Shown: positions 1-9,023, numbered from the stretch's first letter. The stretch is 64,000 nucleotides of DNA from Bacteroidota bacterium (GCA_025998875.1 AP024675.1:1058501-1122500); one strand, 5' to 3'. Notes: a model not told the origin generated them from the letters alone. Translations and numbers: made by a program.

Positions 1-672
1 CTCCCAGGAAATCCTGAGCTCCTGCCAGCTTGACCAGATGCGCTCCCGTATCGCCGGCTCCCGGGGAACCGGATCTTCGGGGCTCAGGCCGACCCTGTAG
101 AGCACCTCGGTAGCTATGAGCCGATCTGCCAGGGGTACGGCCCGCAAGAAAGCCTTCAGCGCGCTTTTCGCCTCTGGGTCGAAAGCGGTCTCGAACTGCT
201 CAAGCCTCTCCGGGTCCCAGGCCGGACGCACCTGCGGCACCGGTTGACCCTGCCAGTGCGTCGGACGCAGGAAGGCCTCCTGAATACGACGGTCCCCCCC
301 TTCCAGGTACGCGTTGCCCCCCTGACGGTAGAAAAAGATGTGCAAACGCCTCAAACCCTCCGGTGTGTCCAGTTCCAGCGACCAGACTCGGTCCCGGTGC
401 GCGAGCGTGAGCGCACGGAGCCGGGCTTCCCGGATAGGGGCAAACAGCCGACCCACGTTACTGCGGGCCTGGTGCCTGCCCGGACGTAGAGAGCTGAAGA
501 GCCGGGCCGGGTGCAGGGAGATAAACCATGTGGCCTCCGCACCATCCGGAAGCGCCCACAGCAGCCGGAGCTCTTCGGGTTCCTGCGTGTAGGCTTCTTG
601 CAATCGAGCTCCTGCCAGCAGGGAAAGGAGCTCCTCTGTCCAGGCCCGCAGGGTAAAATAGGTGGCATGCAT
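1..672 (-). CDS. NFACT family protein (RqcH/FbpA-like), C-terminal part beyond the window
   Basis: The first 224 residues of a protein that continues past the left edge. It opens MHATYFTLRAW, with a LAGARLQEAYTQ segment, the typical beginning of NFACT-N domains (the Rqc2/RqcH and FbpA family). These proteins bind the 50S subunit with peptidyl-tRNA and add C-terminal tails to stalled nascent chains; full-length members are about 550 residues. I chose the ATG at 672 because it gives the family N-terminus; the ATG at 668 is in another frame. The stop of mpgP lies 6 bases upstream, so the gene is probably co-transcribed with the mannosylglycerate genes. The domains that would separate RqcH from other NFACT proteins are not visible, so no symbol is given. 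Confidence 0.8.
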   Translation of the reverse strand, partial: MHATYFTLRAWTEELLSLLAGARLQEAYTQEPEELRLLWALPDGAEATWFISLHPARLFSSLRPGRHQARSNVGRLFAPIREARLRALTLAHRDRVWSLELDTPEGLRRLHIFFYRQGGNAYLEGGDRRIQEAFLRPTHWQGQPVPQVRPAWDPERLEQFETAFDPEAKSALKAFLRAVPLADRLIATEVLYRVGLSPEDPVPREPAIRERIWSSWQELRISWE

Positions 673-678
673 GGGTGC

Positions 679-1488
679 CTATAACCTGGCCAGCAGGTTT
701 TCTACGACCCGAACCCATCCCCGAGGTCCGACCTCCGGAATACGGCGAGTTGGAACGCGCACCCGTCGCCAGCGCCCCGGGGCGCTGGCGACCTGGTAGG
801 CCTCATCGACCGCCGCCCAGAGCGGTTCATCGTTCGGGGCGTCTCCGATCCCGACGGCGCGGATCGGCCCCAGGGCGTACTCATAGAGGCGGCGGAGGCG
901 GCGTACCGCTTCCCCCTTTTCATAAGGACCGAAGACATGCCAGAAGCGTCCCCCGCTCTGCAGGTGCAGACCTCGCTTGCGCAACCGGCCGGCAAGCAGG
1001 GCCCGACGAGCAGGGGGCTCCTCAAGCCGGATGGTCACATCCCATAGGCGTTGTTGGGCCCTCAGGGCGGATGCCGGATCCAGGCCCGTCCAGCGCGCTA
1101 TCTGCCGGGTTGAGACCTCATGAAAGGCGCAGAACCGAAACCCCTCGCGACGCAGCACCTCCAGCTCGGCCCAGACGCGCTCGTAGGGTTGGTTGAATAC
1201 GAGCACTTCCCAGAGGCCTTCCTGTCGGGATCCCGGAAGCAAAAAAGGAAAGTAGCCCTTCGGTAGGTACAGCGCGCCGCCGTTTTCCACGATACAGGGG
1301 TCTTGCAGGTCCAGCTCGTCTATGAGGGGTTCCAGCTCGGCCCAGGTTTTGGCCGTGACGCACACCACGGGTATGGCATGGCCGCGCAGCAGCGCAAGCG
1401 CCTCCTCGGCCGGCCCCGCCCCGTAGGTGCGTCGGCTCAGAAGGGTACCATCCAGGTCCGTGAAGATCACGAGGCGGGCCATGTCCAT
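679..1488 (-). CDS. mpgP: mannosyl-3-phosphoglycerate phosphatase
   Basis: A 269-residue HAD-superfamily phosphatase that removes phosphate from mannosyl-3-phosphoglycerate, giving the compatible solute mannosylglycerate. Visible motifs are the nucleophile motif FTDLDGTLL near residue 9, a TAKTWAEL segment typical of the MPGP subgroup, IVENGGALY, and the metal-binding GIGDAPND near residue 215. It overlaps the end of mpgS by 22 bases, which indicates translational coupling. The pairing with a GT55-type synthase makes this assignment stronger than the HAD motifs alone would. An alternative is a generic Cof-type phosphatase, but the neighbour argues against it. Confidence 0.9.
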   Translation of the reverse strand: MDMARLVIFTDLDGTLLSRRTYGAGPAEEALALLRGHAIPVVCVTAKTWAELEPLIDELDLQDPCIVENGGALYLPKGYFPFLLPGSRQEGLWEVLVFNQPYERVWAELEVLRREGFRFCAFHEVSTRQIARWTGLDPASALRAQQRLWDVTIRLEEPPARRALLAGRLRKRGLHLQSGGRFWHVFGPYEKGEAVRRLRRLYEYALGPIRAVGIGDAPNDEPLWAAVDEAYQVASAPGRWRRVRVPTRRIPEVGPRGWVRVVENLLARL

Positions 1489-2678
1489 CGAGCCGGAAGC
1501 CAGGCCTGTTCGAGCAACAACTCCACGCGATTCCGAAAGGCCTCCGCGTAGGGGCCGAAGGGGGGCAGGATGTGCGGGACCGGGATTTCCTCATCCGGCC
1601 CCAGAAGCCCTTCCTGTATGAGTTCCTCGCGCAGCTCCATGCGAAAGGCCTCATCGGCCAGGGAGGAATGATACAGCGTGCTTAGGCTTTGCAGCGTCAT
1701 GCTCTGGATGTGCGGCAGGCCCTTGTTCTCATGCAGATGGGGGTTGCGGCTCTCGATCTGTAGCACATCGATGAGGTGATCTCCCAGCTGTTTGAGCCCC
1801 TCTGAGGCCTGTGAGCTGCCGAAATGCTCCAGGAGGGCTACAATCTGATAGGGTTCGATGCCATATCCGGAGGCATAGGGGATGAGTTGGGCCAGCCGCA
1901 GGCTCAGGGCATGTTCACCGGAATTGGCCGTGCGGATGATGTCCGTAGTGAAATCCGTATGCAGGCTGAGAAGTCGATTCAGATATCGATTCGTGCGCTC
2001 CGATACCCGTCCCCACCGATCCAGACGCAGTCCGGAAGCATACGTGAGCTTGGGCTTGTAGCGCCAGAGGATGCGCACCATGGCGTATTCGGGGTCCGGG
2101 CTCAAAGAGAAGCCCGCAGCGAAGATGCGTACGTACTCGTAGACGGAGCCGGGAAAGTAGTTGTCCGCGTCCACGAAACCAACGAAGTCTTTGCCGATGG
2201 TGTGCGCCAGGAGCATGCCGATAAGCATGCCCTCGGCCTTCCCATCCCGGACCCGGCCCTCCGCATCCAGCAGGGCCGCGTAGCCGATTTCCTGCAGAAT
2301 GCGCGCCAGTAGAGGGGATTGCTGGTGCACGATCAGGGCGCGACGCTGGGTGTAATAACAGAATTGATCCAGCACATCCCGCTCGAGGCGAAAGCGATCT
2401 ACGGGAGCGCGTTTGGAGTTGGAGACCACAATAAGCGCACAGGCATGCGGGATGGCGCTCAGCAGGCCTTCAAAGACCTTGAGGCGCTCGTCGCGGATCG
2501 GGATTACCACGGCCATGCGGGCCATGTGTTCGAGCAGGCGTTCTTCGGAGACGCGTCTGACGGCCAGGGTGGGCAACTCCGGCCCTCCACCGGAGGAATC
2601 GAGTTCGATCACCCGCATGACCTCATGCAGGCGCACCGCGCCCACGCGTTCCGTATAGCGCGAAAACTCCAGCCGCAT
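1467..2678 (-). CDS. mpgS: mannosyl-3-phosphoglycerate synthase
   Basis: A glycosyltransferase (GT55 type) that joins GDP-mannose and 3-phosphoglycerate. The protein carries VVIPIRDERLKVFEGLL, a VSNSKR segment, and a FVDADNYFPGSVYEYVRIF block whose DAD is the expected metal/nucleotide-binding motif; a WRYKPK segment follows. I start it at the ATG at 2678 (MRLEF...), preceded by a GAGAGGG ribosome binding site, giving 403 residues; an upstream in-frame ATG at 2735 would add 19 unlikely residues that reach into the pdh terminator region. Mannosylglycerate protects proteins against heat and salt in Thermus, Rhodothermus and hyperthermophilic archaea. A GDP-mannose-producing guanylyltransferase lies at 52.7 kb. 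Confidence 0.9.
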   Translation of the reverse strand: MRLEFSRYTERVGAVRLHEVMRVIELDSSGGGPELPTLAVRRVSEERLLEHMARMAVVIPIRDERLKVFEGLLSAIPHACALIVVSNSKRAPVDRFRLERDVLDQFCYYTQRRALIVHQQSPLLARILQEIGYAALLDAEGRVRDGKAEGMLIGMLLAHTIGKDFVGFVDADNYFPGSVYEYVRIFAAGFSLSPDPEYAMVRILWRYKPKLTYASGLRLDRWGRVSERTNRYLNRLLSLHTDFTTDIIRTANSGEHALSLRLAQLIPYASGYGIEPYQIVALLEHFGSSQASEGLKQLGDHLIDVLQIESRNPHLHENKGLPHIQSMTLQSLSTLYHSSLADEAFRMELREELIQEGLLGPDEEIPVPHILPPFGPYAEAFRNRVELLLEQAWLPARWTWPAS

Positions 2679-2732
2679 CTTTTGCCCTCTCTGTGTCGGG
2701 GAGGCGGATAAAACAGCATACCACGTTCGGGG

Positions 2733-2764
2733 CAAAAAAGCAAAACACCCCCTTGCGGGGGCGT
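2733..2764 (-). terminator. rho-independent terminator of the pdhABC operon
   Basis: On the minus strand a CCCCC-GCAA-GGGGG hairpin (2748-2761, with outer pairs to 2764) is followed by TTTTGCTTTTTT. It lies between the pdhC stop and the mpgS start, so it ends the pdh transcript and separates the two operons. Confidence 0.85.
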
Positions 2765-2787
2765 CAAAGGGCGCGTCGCGTACTGGG

Positions 2788-4050
2788 CTACAGCAACATG
2801 GCCAGCGGGTTTTCGAGCAACCCTTTCAGCGTGGCCAGAAAACGGGCGCCCATGGCGCCGTCGACGACCCGGTGGTCGCAGGACAGCGTAAGGCGCATGC
2901 GCTTGCCCGGACGGATCTGATCTCCCTCGACTACGGGCACGTCCCGGATCGCCCCGATGGCCAGAATACAGGCATTCGGCGGATTGATGATAGCCGTGAA
3001 GGAATCGATGCCAAACATGCCCAGGTTGGAGGTGGTAAAGGTACTGCCCTCGAGTTCTTCTGGACTCAGTTTGCGGTTGCGGGCTCGTTCGGCCAGCTCC
3101 TGGGCCTCACGGGCGATCTGGGCCAGGCCCTTGCGATCGGCGTGCCGGATGACCGGTGTCACCAGGCCTTCCTCGACAGCCACCGCAATGGCGATGTGCA
3201 CCTCCCGATGACGGCGAATTTCCGTCTCCGCCCAGGAGGCGTTGATCTCCGGATGCCGCCTGAGGGCCAGGGCGCAGGCCTTGGTGATGAAGTCGTTTAC
3301 CGAGATGCGCACCTCGCTCAGGGCGTTGAGCCGCTGGCGCGCCTCCAGCAGGGGGTGGGCGTCTACTTCTATGCTCAGATAAAAGTGGGGGGCAGAAAAC
3401 ATGCTCTGGCTCAAACGCCGGGCGATGGTCTTGCGCATCGGGGTCAGGGGAATGGCCTCATAGGCCTCTTCCTCCAGCAGAACCGGCGTCTCTGGCCTCG
3501 GAAGTTGTGGCGGCACCAGCTCGCGGACCCGGGCCAGGGCGGCCTCCACGTCTCGTTTGATGATCCGGCCTTCCGGACCCGTGCCCACGATGGCCTCCAG
3601 CGGGATGCCCGCCTCCCGGGCCATACGGCGGGCTAGGGGCGAGGCTTTGATCCGTTCCGTCTGGGACGTCGAGGGCCGGCCATCGGGCTCGGCCACCGGA
3701 CCCGGAGCGGGATGCGGCGCGGACTCCGGAGGCGATGTCGGAGCGGGTGTGGCGGCCGGGGTGGGCTCCGAAGCGCCTTCCAGTTCGGCCAACAGGGAGG
3801 AGATGTCCTCTCCAGGCTCGCCCAGAATGGCGATCACCCCGCCGAGGGGGATGGCCTGCCCGGGCTTGGCCACCTGTTTGAGGAGCACGCCCGAATCATA
3901 GGCCTCCAGCTCCATGGTCGCTTTGTCGGTTTCCACTTCGGCGATCACGTCGCCCGGCTCAACCCGTTCGCCCTCCTGCTTGAGCCAGGAGACCAGGACG
4001 CCCTCCTCCATTGTATCGCTCATCTTCGGCATGCGGATTACGATCGCCAT
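2788..4050 (-). CDS. pdhC: dihydrolipoamide acetyltransferase, E2 of pyruvate dehydrogenase
   Basis: A 420-residue E2 core subunit that transfers the acetyl group from lipoamide to CoA. One N-terminal lipoyl domain has the lipoylated lysine in VETDKATME (K43). It is followed by an Ala/Pro-rich linker (about 95-130), a peripheral-subunit-binding domain (KASPLARRMAREAGI, ending GRIIKRDVEAAL), and the catalytic acyltransferase domain with SCDHRVVDGAMGARFL near the C-terminus. It is the last gene of pdhA-pdhB-pdhC, 11 bases after pdhB, followed by a terminator. No E3 gene is seen nearby. A branched-chain oxoacid E2 cannot be fully excluded from sequence alone. Confidence 0.92.
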   Translation of the reverse strand: MAIVIRMPKMSDTMEEGVLVSWLKQEGERVEPGDVIAEVETDKATMELEAYDSGVLLKQVAKPGQAIPLGGVIAILGEPGEDISSLLAELEGASEPTPAATPAPTSPPESAPHPAPGPVAEPDGRPSTSQTERIKASPLARRMAREAGIPLEAIVGTGPEGRIIKRDVEAALARVRELVPPQLPRPETPVLLEEEAYEAIPLTPMRKTIARRLSQSMFSAPHFYLSIEVDAHPLLEARQRLNALSEVRISVNDFITKACALALRRHPEINASWAETEIRRHREVHIAIAVAVEEGLVTPVIRHADRKGLAQIAREAQELAERARNRKLSPEELEGSTFTTSNLGMFGIDSFTAIINPPNACILAIGAIRDVPVVEGDQIRPGKRMRLTLSCDHRVVDGAMGARFLATLKGLLENPLAMLL

Positions 4051-4061
4051 GGACGAACTCC

Positions 4062-5042
4062 TTATCGGTAGAGCACCTTTTTGATGGCTTCGATCACCTC
4101 ATCCAGGCGCGGCATCCAGTACTCGTAAAGGTTTTTCGCGTACGGGGCCGGGGTGTCCTTGGTGGTCACGCGCACGATCGGGGCGTCCAGGTAATCGAAA
4201 GCGCGCAGCTGGACGTGGTAGGTGATCTCGCTGGCCACCCCCCCGAAGGGCGCACACTCATCGACGATGACGAGTCGGTTGGTCTTCTTGACCGAGGAGA
4301 CGATAAGTTCGATATCCAGCGGTCGGATCGTGCGGGGATCGATGATCTCCACCTCGATGCCGTCTTTTTCCAGCTCTTGCGCGGCCATTTCGGCCAGATG
4401 ATAGCTCTTCGAGTGCGCCACCACGGTCACGTCCTTGCCCGGCCGTTTGATCTCGCCAACCCCCAGGGGGATGAGAAACTCCGGATCCTCGGGCACCTCG
4501 CCTTTCATGCCGTACATGAGCTCGCTTTCCATGACGAGCACGGGGTTGTCGTCCCGGATGGCCGATTTAAGCAGGCCCTTGGCATCGGCCGGGGTGGCGG
4601 GCGTGACCACCTTCAGCCCGGGCCAGTGCGCATAGGTGGCCTCTAGGGAGCGGGAGTGCGTGGCTCCGAGCTGCCCTGCAGCACCATTGGGGCCTCGAAA
4701 GACGATCGGGATGTTAAACTGCCCTCCGCTCATGTACAGGATGCTGGCCGCGTGGTTGACGATTTGGTCCATGGCCACGATGGAAAAATTCCAGGTCATG
4801 AATTCGATAATGGGCCGCAGGCCCACCATGGCCGCTCCGATGCCAATACCGGCAAAGCCGGCCTCCGAGATCGGAGTATCCACCACGCGCATGGGACCGA
4901 AGCGTTCCAGCATGCCCTTGCTGACCTTGTAGGCCCCATCGTAGAGGCCTACTTCCTCGCCCATAAGGAAAACGCGCTCATCGCGCTCCATCTCCTCGAT
5001 CATGGCCAGGCGGACGGCCTCGCGAAACTCCATGACCGCCAT
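4062..5042 (-). CDS. pdhB: pyruvate dehydrogenase E1 component, beta subunit
   Basis: A 326-residue transketolase-like subunit that pairs with PdhA to decarboxylate pyruvate on thiamine diphosphate. Visible family segments are FLMGEEVGLYDGAYKVSKG, DTPISEAGFAGIGIGAAM, EFMTWNFSIVAMDQI and the C-terminal IVDECAPFGGVASEI. The start is the ATG at 5042 (MAVMEF), preceded by a GAAAGGG site; the frame is open further upstream but that part is only the antisense of pdhA's frame. It lies 25 bases after pdhA. Confidence 0.93.
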   Translation of the reverse strand: MAVMEFREAVRLAMIEEMERDERVFLMGEEVGLYDGAYKVSKGMLERFGPMRVVDTPISEAGFAGIGIGAAMVGLRPIIEFMTWNFSIVAMDQIVNHAASILYMSGGQFNIPIVFRGPNGAAGQLGATHSRSLEATYAHWPGLKVVTPATPADAKGLLKSAIRDDNPVLVMESELMYGMKGEVPEDPEFLIPLGVGEIKRPGKDVTVVAHSKSYHLAEMAAQELEKDGIEVEIIDPRTIRPLDIELIVSSVKKTNRLVIVDECAPFGGVASEITYHVQLRAFDYLDAPIVRVTTKDTPAPYAKNLYEYWMPRLDEVIEAIKKVLYR

Positions 5043-5067
5043 AGCAGAAACCCTTTCGCGTTCGTGT

Positions 5068-6156
5068 TCAGGCCAGGAAGGGATAATCCGGATCCGTGTA
5101 GACGTCCTCGTAGAGGGTCTTCTCCGGAGGCAGGGGACTGGATTCGGCAAAAGCCACCGCGTCCTGGATTTCGGCTCGAACGCTGCGCTCGATTTCCTCC
5201 AGATCCGCCTCCGTGACCAGCCCGACCTCGAGCATGTAGTAGCGCAGGTTGGCGATGGGATCTCGCTTACGGTAGGCTTCAACCTCTTCTTTCGTGCGAT
5301 ATGTGCCCGGATCGGACATGGAGTGCCCGCGATAGCGGTACGTTTTGATCTCCAGCAGAGAGGGGATATGCTCCCTACGGGCCCGATCGACAGCCTCCTT
5401 GACCCCCCGATACACCTCAAAGACGTTCATGCCGTCGATCTGCGCATTCGGCATCCCGTATGCCAGCGCGCGGCGGGCCAGGTCCGGGGTGGCGTGCGCC
5501 CGACTGACGGCCGTGCCCATGCCGTATTCGTTGTTTTCAATGATGTAGACCACCGGCAGGCGCCAGAGCATGGCCATGTTGAGGGATTCATGAAAAACCC
5601 CCTGCGCCACGGCGCCGTCCCCCATAAAGGTGAGGCAGACCTTATCCTCCCCACGGTATTTGATCGCCCAGGCCACGCCAGTGCCTATGGGGATCTGCCC
5701 CCCTACAATCCCGTGCCCGCCCAGGAAGTTGTGTTCCCGGGAGAAGTAGTGCATGGATCCACCCTTGCCGCGGGAACATCCGGTGATCTTGCCAAAGAGC
5801 TCGGCCATGCAGGCGCGCGCGCTCACGCCGCGGGCCAGCGCGATACCGTGATCTCGATAGGCTGAGATCACGTAATCGTCCGGGCGAATGGCGAATTCCG
5901 CCCCTGTAGAGACGGCCTCCTGACCGATGTACAGATGCAGAAAGCCGCCGATTTTGCGTTCTCCGTAGGCCTTGGCCGCCGCTTCCTCAAAGCGGCGCTG
6001 CAGGAGCATGAGCCGGTACATGGCCCGGACCTGATCATCCGATAGCCCAATGTCCCGGTGCGAATACGTAGCTCCAACCAGGGATGGGGAAACCTCCGAG
6101 GTGATCTGGGAAGCGCCAGGGGTGTCGTTCGTGCGCGCCGTGGTCTTCTGGGCCAT
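5068..6156 (-). CDS. pdhA: pyruvate dehydrogenase E1 component, alpha subunit
   Basis: A 362-residue thiamine-diphosphate-binding subunit. The ThDP/Mg motif is visible as GDGAVAQGVFHESLNMA followed by IIENN. HLYIGQEAV, the phosphorylation-loop-like YRDHGIALARG and GKGGSMHYF are other family blocks. I chose the ATG at 6156 (MAQKTT) because GAAGGAA lies 8 bases before it; the ATG at 6183 would place that ribosome site inside the gene. It heads the pdhA-pdhB-pdhC operon and is transcribed away from the mercury cassette. Confidence 0.93.
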   Translation of the reverse strand: MAQKTTARTNDTPGASQITSEVSPSLVGATYSHRDIGLSDDQVRAMYRLMLLQRRFEEAAAKAYGERKIGGFLHLYIGQEAVSTGAEFAIRPDDYVISAYRDHGIALARGVSARACMAELFGKITGCSRGKGGSMHYFSREHNFLGGHGIVGGQIPIGTGVAWAIKYRGEDKVCLTFMGDGAVAQGVFHESLNMAMLWRLPVVYIIENNEYGMGTAVSRAHATPDLARRALAYGMPNAQIDGMNVFEVYRGVKEAVDRARREHIPSLLEIKTYRYRGHSMSDPGTYRTKEEVEAYRKRDPIANLRYYMLEVGLVTEADLEEIERSVRAEIQDAVAFAESSPLPPEKTLYEDVYTDPDYPFLA

Positions 6157-6208
6157 AGCCGCGTTTCCTTCGCTCGTGTGCACCGATGGATGGTCTATAC
6201 AACAAAAA

Positions 6209-6216
6209 CAAAAATA
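6209..6216 (-). promoter_or_regulatory. candidate -7 box for pdhA
   Basis: On the minus strand this reads TATTTTTG, a perfect match to the Bacteroidota -7 box TAnnTTTG, about 50 bases before the pdhA start. No convincing -33 element is visible, so confidence is limited. Confidence 0.4.
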
Positions 6217-6290
6217 CGCGGAAACCCCTCCTATAGGAAAGCCCAGCCCTTTCGGCCCGAATCCGGAAACAAAAAGCGAGGCACATTAGT

Positions 6291-6306
6291 TTAAGCAACT
6301 GCTTAA
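6291..6306 (+). promoter_or_regulatory. ArsR-type operator candidate upstream of arsR-merTP-merA
   Basis: TTAAGCA-AC-TGCTTAA is a perfect 7-base inverted repeat with a 2-base spacer, ending 15 bases before the arsR start and just before its GGAGTGG ribosome site. Its position and symmetry suit autorepression by the encoded ArsR protein, with release by Hg(II) or another thiophilic metal. Function is inferred. Confidence 0.6.
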
Positions 6307-6321
6307 TTAAGGAGTGGCTGC

Positions 6322-6726
6322 ATGACGCGAAGATCGCCCGCCTGCCTGCCTCCCGCCTCGGTGAACGTGGATCTGCCCGCTCTGCGCCTGGAGCTCCAAC
6401 AACGGGCTGCGCTTTACCAGCTCGGCCGGCTTCTGACCCTGGTGGGTAGCCCGACCCGCCTGAAGCTGCTCTACGCCCTCTACCGGGCCGGCGAGCTGTG
6501 CGTCTGTCAGCTGGCCGAACTGCTCGGGGTCAGCCCTCCGGCCGTATCCCAGCACCTGAAAATCCTGCGCGAAAAGGCACTCGTCGAAGCGCGGCGGGAG
6601 GCGCAGACGATCTACTACCGGGTCTGCACGGCCAATCCGTTTGCCCGGCTGCTTGTGCGACTGTTCGACGAGCTGGAGCTGGACCGCATTCAGTTGAACC
6701 TCGACCTGAAGGAGGAAGCGCAATGA
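6322..6726 (+). CDS. ArsR/SmtB-family metal-responsive repressor
   Basis: A 134-residue winged-helix repressor. The DNA-binding helix region reads ELLGVSPPAVSQHLKILREKALV, and the wing REAQTIYYRV. The ArsR-type metal site ELCVCQL (C60, C62) sits before it. Binding of a thiophilic metal at these cysteines should release the operator. The gene leads the mercury cassette and overlaps merTP by 4 bases (ATGA), so it very likely controls mer in place of the usual MerR. The metal actually sensed is inferred from context. Confidence 0.88.
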   Translation: MTRRSPACLPPASVNVDLPALRLELQQRAALYQLGRLLTLVGSPTRLKLLYALYRAGELCVCQLAELLGVSPPAVSQHLKILREKALVEARREAQTIYYRVCTANPFARLLVRLFDELELDRIQLNLDLKEEAQ

Positions 6727-7352
6727 GCACGAACAGGACGGAAAAGCCGGACCGAATTGCCCGTTCGAGCCTGCTGGCGGCCATAGGTGCGGGCGTGCTG
6801 GCTTCGGTCTGTTGCGTCGGACCGCTGGCGGCTGTGGCCGTCGGCGTGGGGGGCGCCTGGGTGAGCCAGCTTTCGGCGCTGGAGCCCTACCGGCCGTTTT
6901 TCGTGGCGCTGGCCCTGGGAGCTCTGGGGCTGGCCTGGTACCGGGAGGCGCGGCGCTTGCCGGAGCCTGATTGCGACTGCGAGACCGGTCTGCGCCCGAA
7001 GACGCGCCGGTTGCTGCTGGGACTGGGCACGGTGCTGGTGCTGGGGCTGCTGGCCGCACCGTCGCTGATCGGGCGCACGCACACACCAACTGTGGCACAG
7101 CAGGTACACAATGAGCCAATCCGTGAAGTGGTGCTGGAGGTGCGGGGGATGACGTGCGAGGCGTGCAGTCAGGCCGTGGTCTATGCGCTGCGGCGTCTGG
7201 AAGGCGTGCAGGCGGCCGAGGTAACGCTGGAGCCGCCGGAAGCCCGCGTGCGCTTCGATACTACGGAAGTGTCGGTAATGCAGCTTATTGAGGCCATTCG
7301 TGAGACCGGCTTCGAGGCCGCGCTAAAAACCAGAACCGGAGCCACATCATGA
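6723..7352 (+). CDS. mercuric ion transporter, MerT fused to a MerP-like domain
   Basis: A 209-residue membrane protein. The N-terminal half is MerT-like: membrane helices with the vicinal pair SVCCVGPL (C30, C31) and a second cysteine pair, DCDCE, in the loop. A further helix precedes a C-terminal heavy-metal-associated domain with GMTCEAC (C145, C148), equivalent to the periplasmic carrier MerP. Fusing both lets one protein capture Hg(II) and pass it through the membrane to MerA. The start at 6723 overlaps arsR and the stop overlaps merA, both by 4 bases. The open frame upstream of 6723 is only a shadow of arsR. Confidence 0.85.
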   Translation: MSTNRTEKPDRIARSSLLAAIGAGVLASVCCVGPLAAVAVGVGGAWVSQLSALEPYRPFFVALALGALGLAWYREARRLPEPDCDCETGLRPKTRRLLLGLGTVLVLGLLAAPSLIGRTHTPTVAQQVHNEPIREVVLEVRGMTCEACSQAVVYALRRLEGVQAAEVTLEPPEARVRFDTTEVSVMQLIEAIRETGFEAALKTRTGATS

Positions 7353-9023
7353 AAAAGATTCTGGAATTGCGCATCGAAGGAATGACCTGTGCGCATTGCG
7401 CGCGCACGATCGAACAGGCGCTCATGCGCGTGCCCGGTGTGGAGCGCGCGCAGGTGCCCGGCTGGCAGAGCGGCCGGGCCGTGGTGACCTGGGAAGGCGA
7501 CGCTGTCGATGCCGAAGCGCTCAGGGAGGCCGTTGCGCAGGCCGGCCACGGATACCGACTGGAGGCGTGGGAGGTGGTGCGTGAGATCGGCAGCGAAGCA
7601 CCGGCCAGAGGCGGTTCGGATCGGGTCGATTACGATCTGCTGATCATCGGCGGCGGCTCGGCGGCGTTTGCGGCGGCGTTGCGGGCGCGGGAGCTGGGCT
7701 TCCGGACGCCTGATCGTCAACGACGGTCTGCCGCCGGGCGGCACGTGCGTGAACGTCGGCTGCGTGCCCTCGAAGGCGCTCATCCGGGCGGCCGAAGCGC
7801 ACCACCGGGCAGCGCATCATCCCTTTGCAGGGATTCATTCATCCAGTCAGGTGGAGGACTTCGGGGCCCTGATCGGCCAGGTGCAGGCGCTGACCGACGA
7901 ACTGCGCCGGCACAAGTACCTGGATCTCATCGACGGACGACAGATCGTCTTTCGCGAAGGGCGGGCGCGGCTGGCCGGTCCGACCGCTATTCAGGTGGGC
8001 GACGAAACGATCACGGGCCGGGCCGTGCTGATCGCAACGGGTGCGCGCACGGCACTGCCGCCCGTTCCGGGTCTGGCCGACGGTCCTTATCTCACCAATG
8101 AGACACTCTACCGGCTATCTGTGCCGCCCGCGCACCTGATCGTGCTGGGCGGCGGCTACATCGGACTGGAAAACGCTCAGGCCTTTGCCCGGCTGGGCAG
8201 CCGGGTGACGGTGCTGGAGCTGCTGCCGCAGATTCTTCCGCAGGAAGATCCCGACGTGGCCGAGGCGCTGACAACGTACCTGCAGGCGGAGGGCATCGAC
8301 GTTCAGACCGAGGCGCGTGTCGTGGAGGTGGCCTGGCAGGAGGGCGGCGTGGCGGTCACATATGAACGAAATGGCGCGACGCATCGGCTGGAGGGCTCGC
8401 ACCTGCTGGTAGCGACCGGCCGCCGGGGCAACACGGACGATCTGGGGCTGGAAGCGCTGGGTATAGCCACCGACCGCCAGGGTTTCCTGCAGGTGGACGA
8501 AACGCTGCGGACGGCGGTGCCGACCGTGCTGGGAGCCGGCGACGTGATCGGCAATCCGCCGTTCGTGTACACGGCCGCCTACGAAGGCCAGCTGGCCGCC
8601 GAAAATGCCCTGATGAATCGGCACGAGGTGCGGGACTACAGCGCGCTACCCTGGGTGGTATTCACCGACCCCCAGGTGGCCGGGGTGGGCCTGAGCGAGC
8701 GCGAGGCGCAGGCGGCGGGCCTTGAATACGAAACGTCCGTGCTGCCGCTTTCGGAGGTGCCGCGGGCGCTGGTGGGCCGCGACACGCGCGGGTTCATCAA
8801 GCTGCTGCGCGACCCGGTGACAGACCGGCTGCTGGGTGCGCGGATCGTGGCGCCCGAAGGCGGCGAGCTGGTCATGGAGCTGTCGCTGGCGCTGCGCTAC
8901 GAGATCCCGGTCCCGGAGCTGGCTCGCCGGTTTCATCCCTATCTGACCTGGTCCGAGGCCATCAAGCTGGCCGCGCTGGGCTTTACCAAGGATGTGCGCC
9001 AGCTCAGCTGCTGTGCCATCTAG
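7349..9023 (+). CDS. merA: mercury(II) reductase MerA, interrupted by one frameshift
   Basis: A flavoprotein that reduces Hg(II) to volatile Hg(0) with NADPH. The first frame gives an N-terminal metal-binding domain (GMTCAHC) and the FAD-binding start DLLIIGGGSAAFAAALRA. Around 7709-7710 one extra C moves the reading into the next frame, which then gives LIVNDGLPPGGTCVNVGCVPSK (shown here as two parts of the redox disulfide region), GAGDVIGNPPF and the C-terminal vicinal cysteines LSCCAI. Removing one C restores RTLIVND, as expected for MerA. As written, the first frame ends after 250 residues. The gene is either a recent pseudogene or a sequence error in an intact gene; the lack of any other damage favours the latter. 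Confidence 0.85.

Noticed and set aside
351..1654. Open frames on both strands over the NFACT, mpgP and mpgS genes
   Set aside because: They have arginine- and proline-rich composition, no motifs and lie in other frames of well-supported genes.
6183..9023. Insertion sequence or integrase flanking the mercury cassette
   Set aside because: No terminal repeats, transposase or attachment site were found at either end, so transfer is only suspected.
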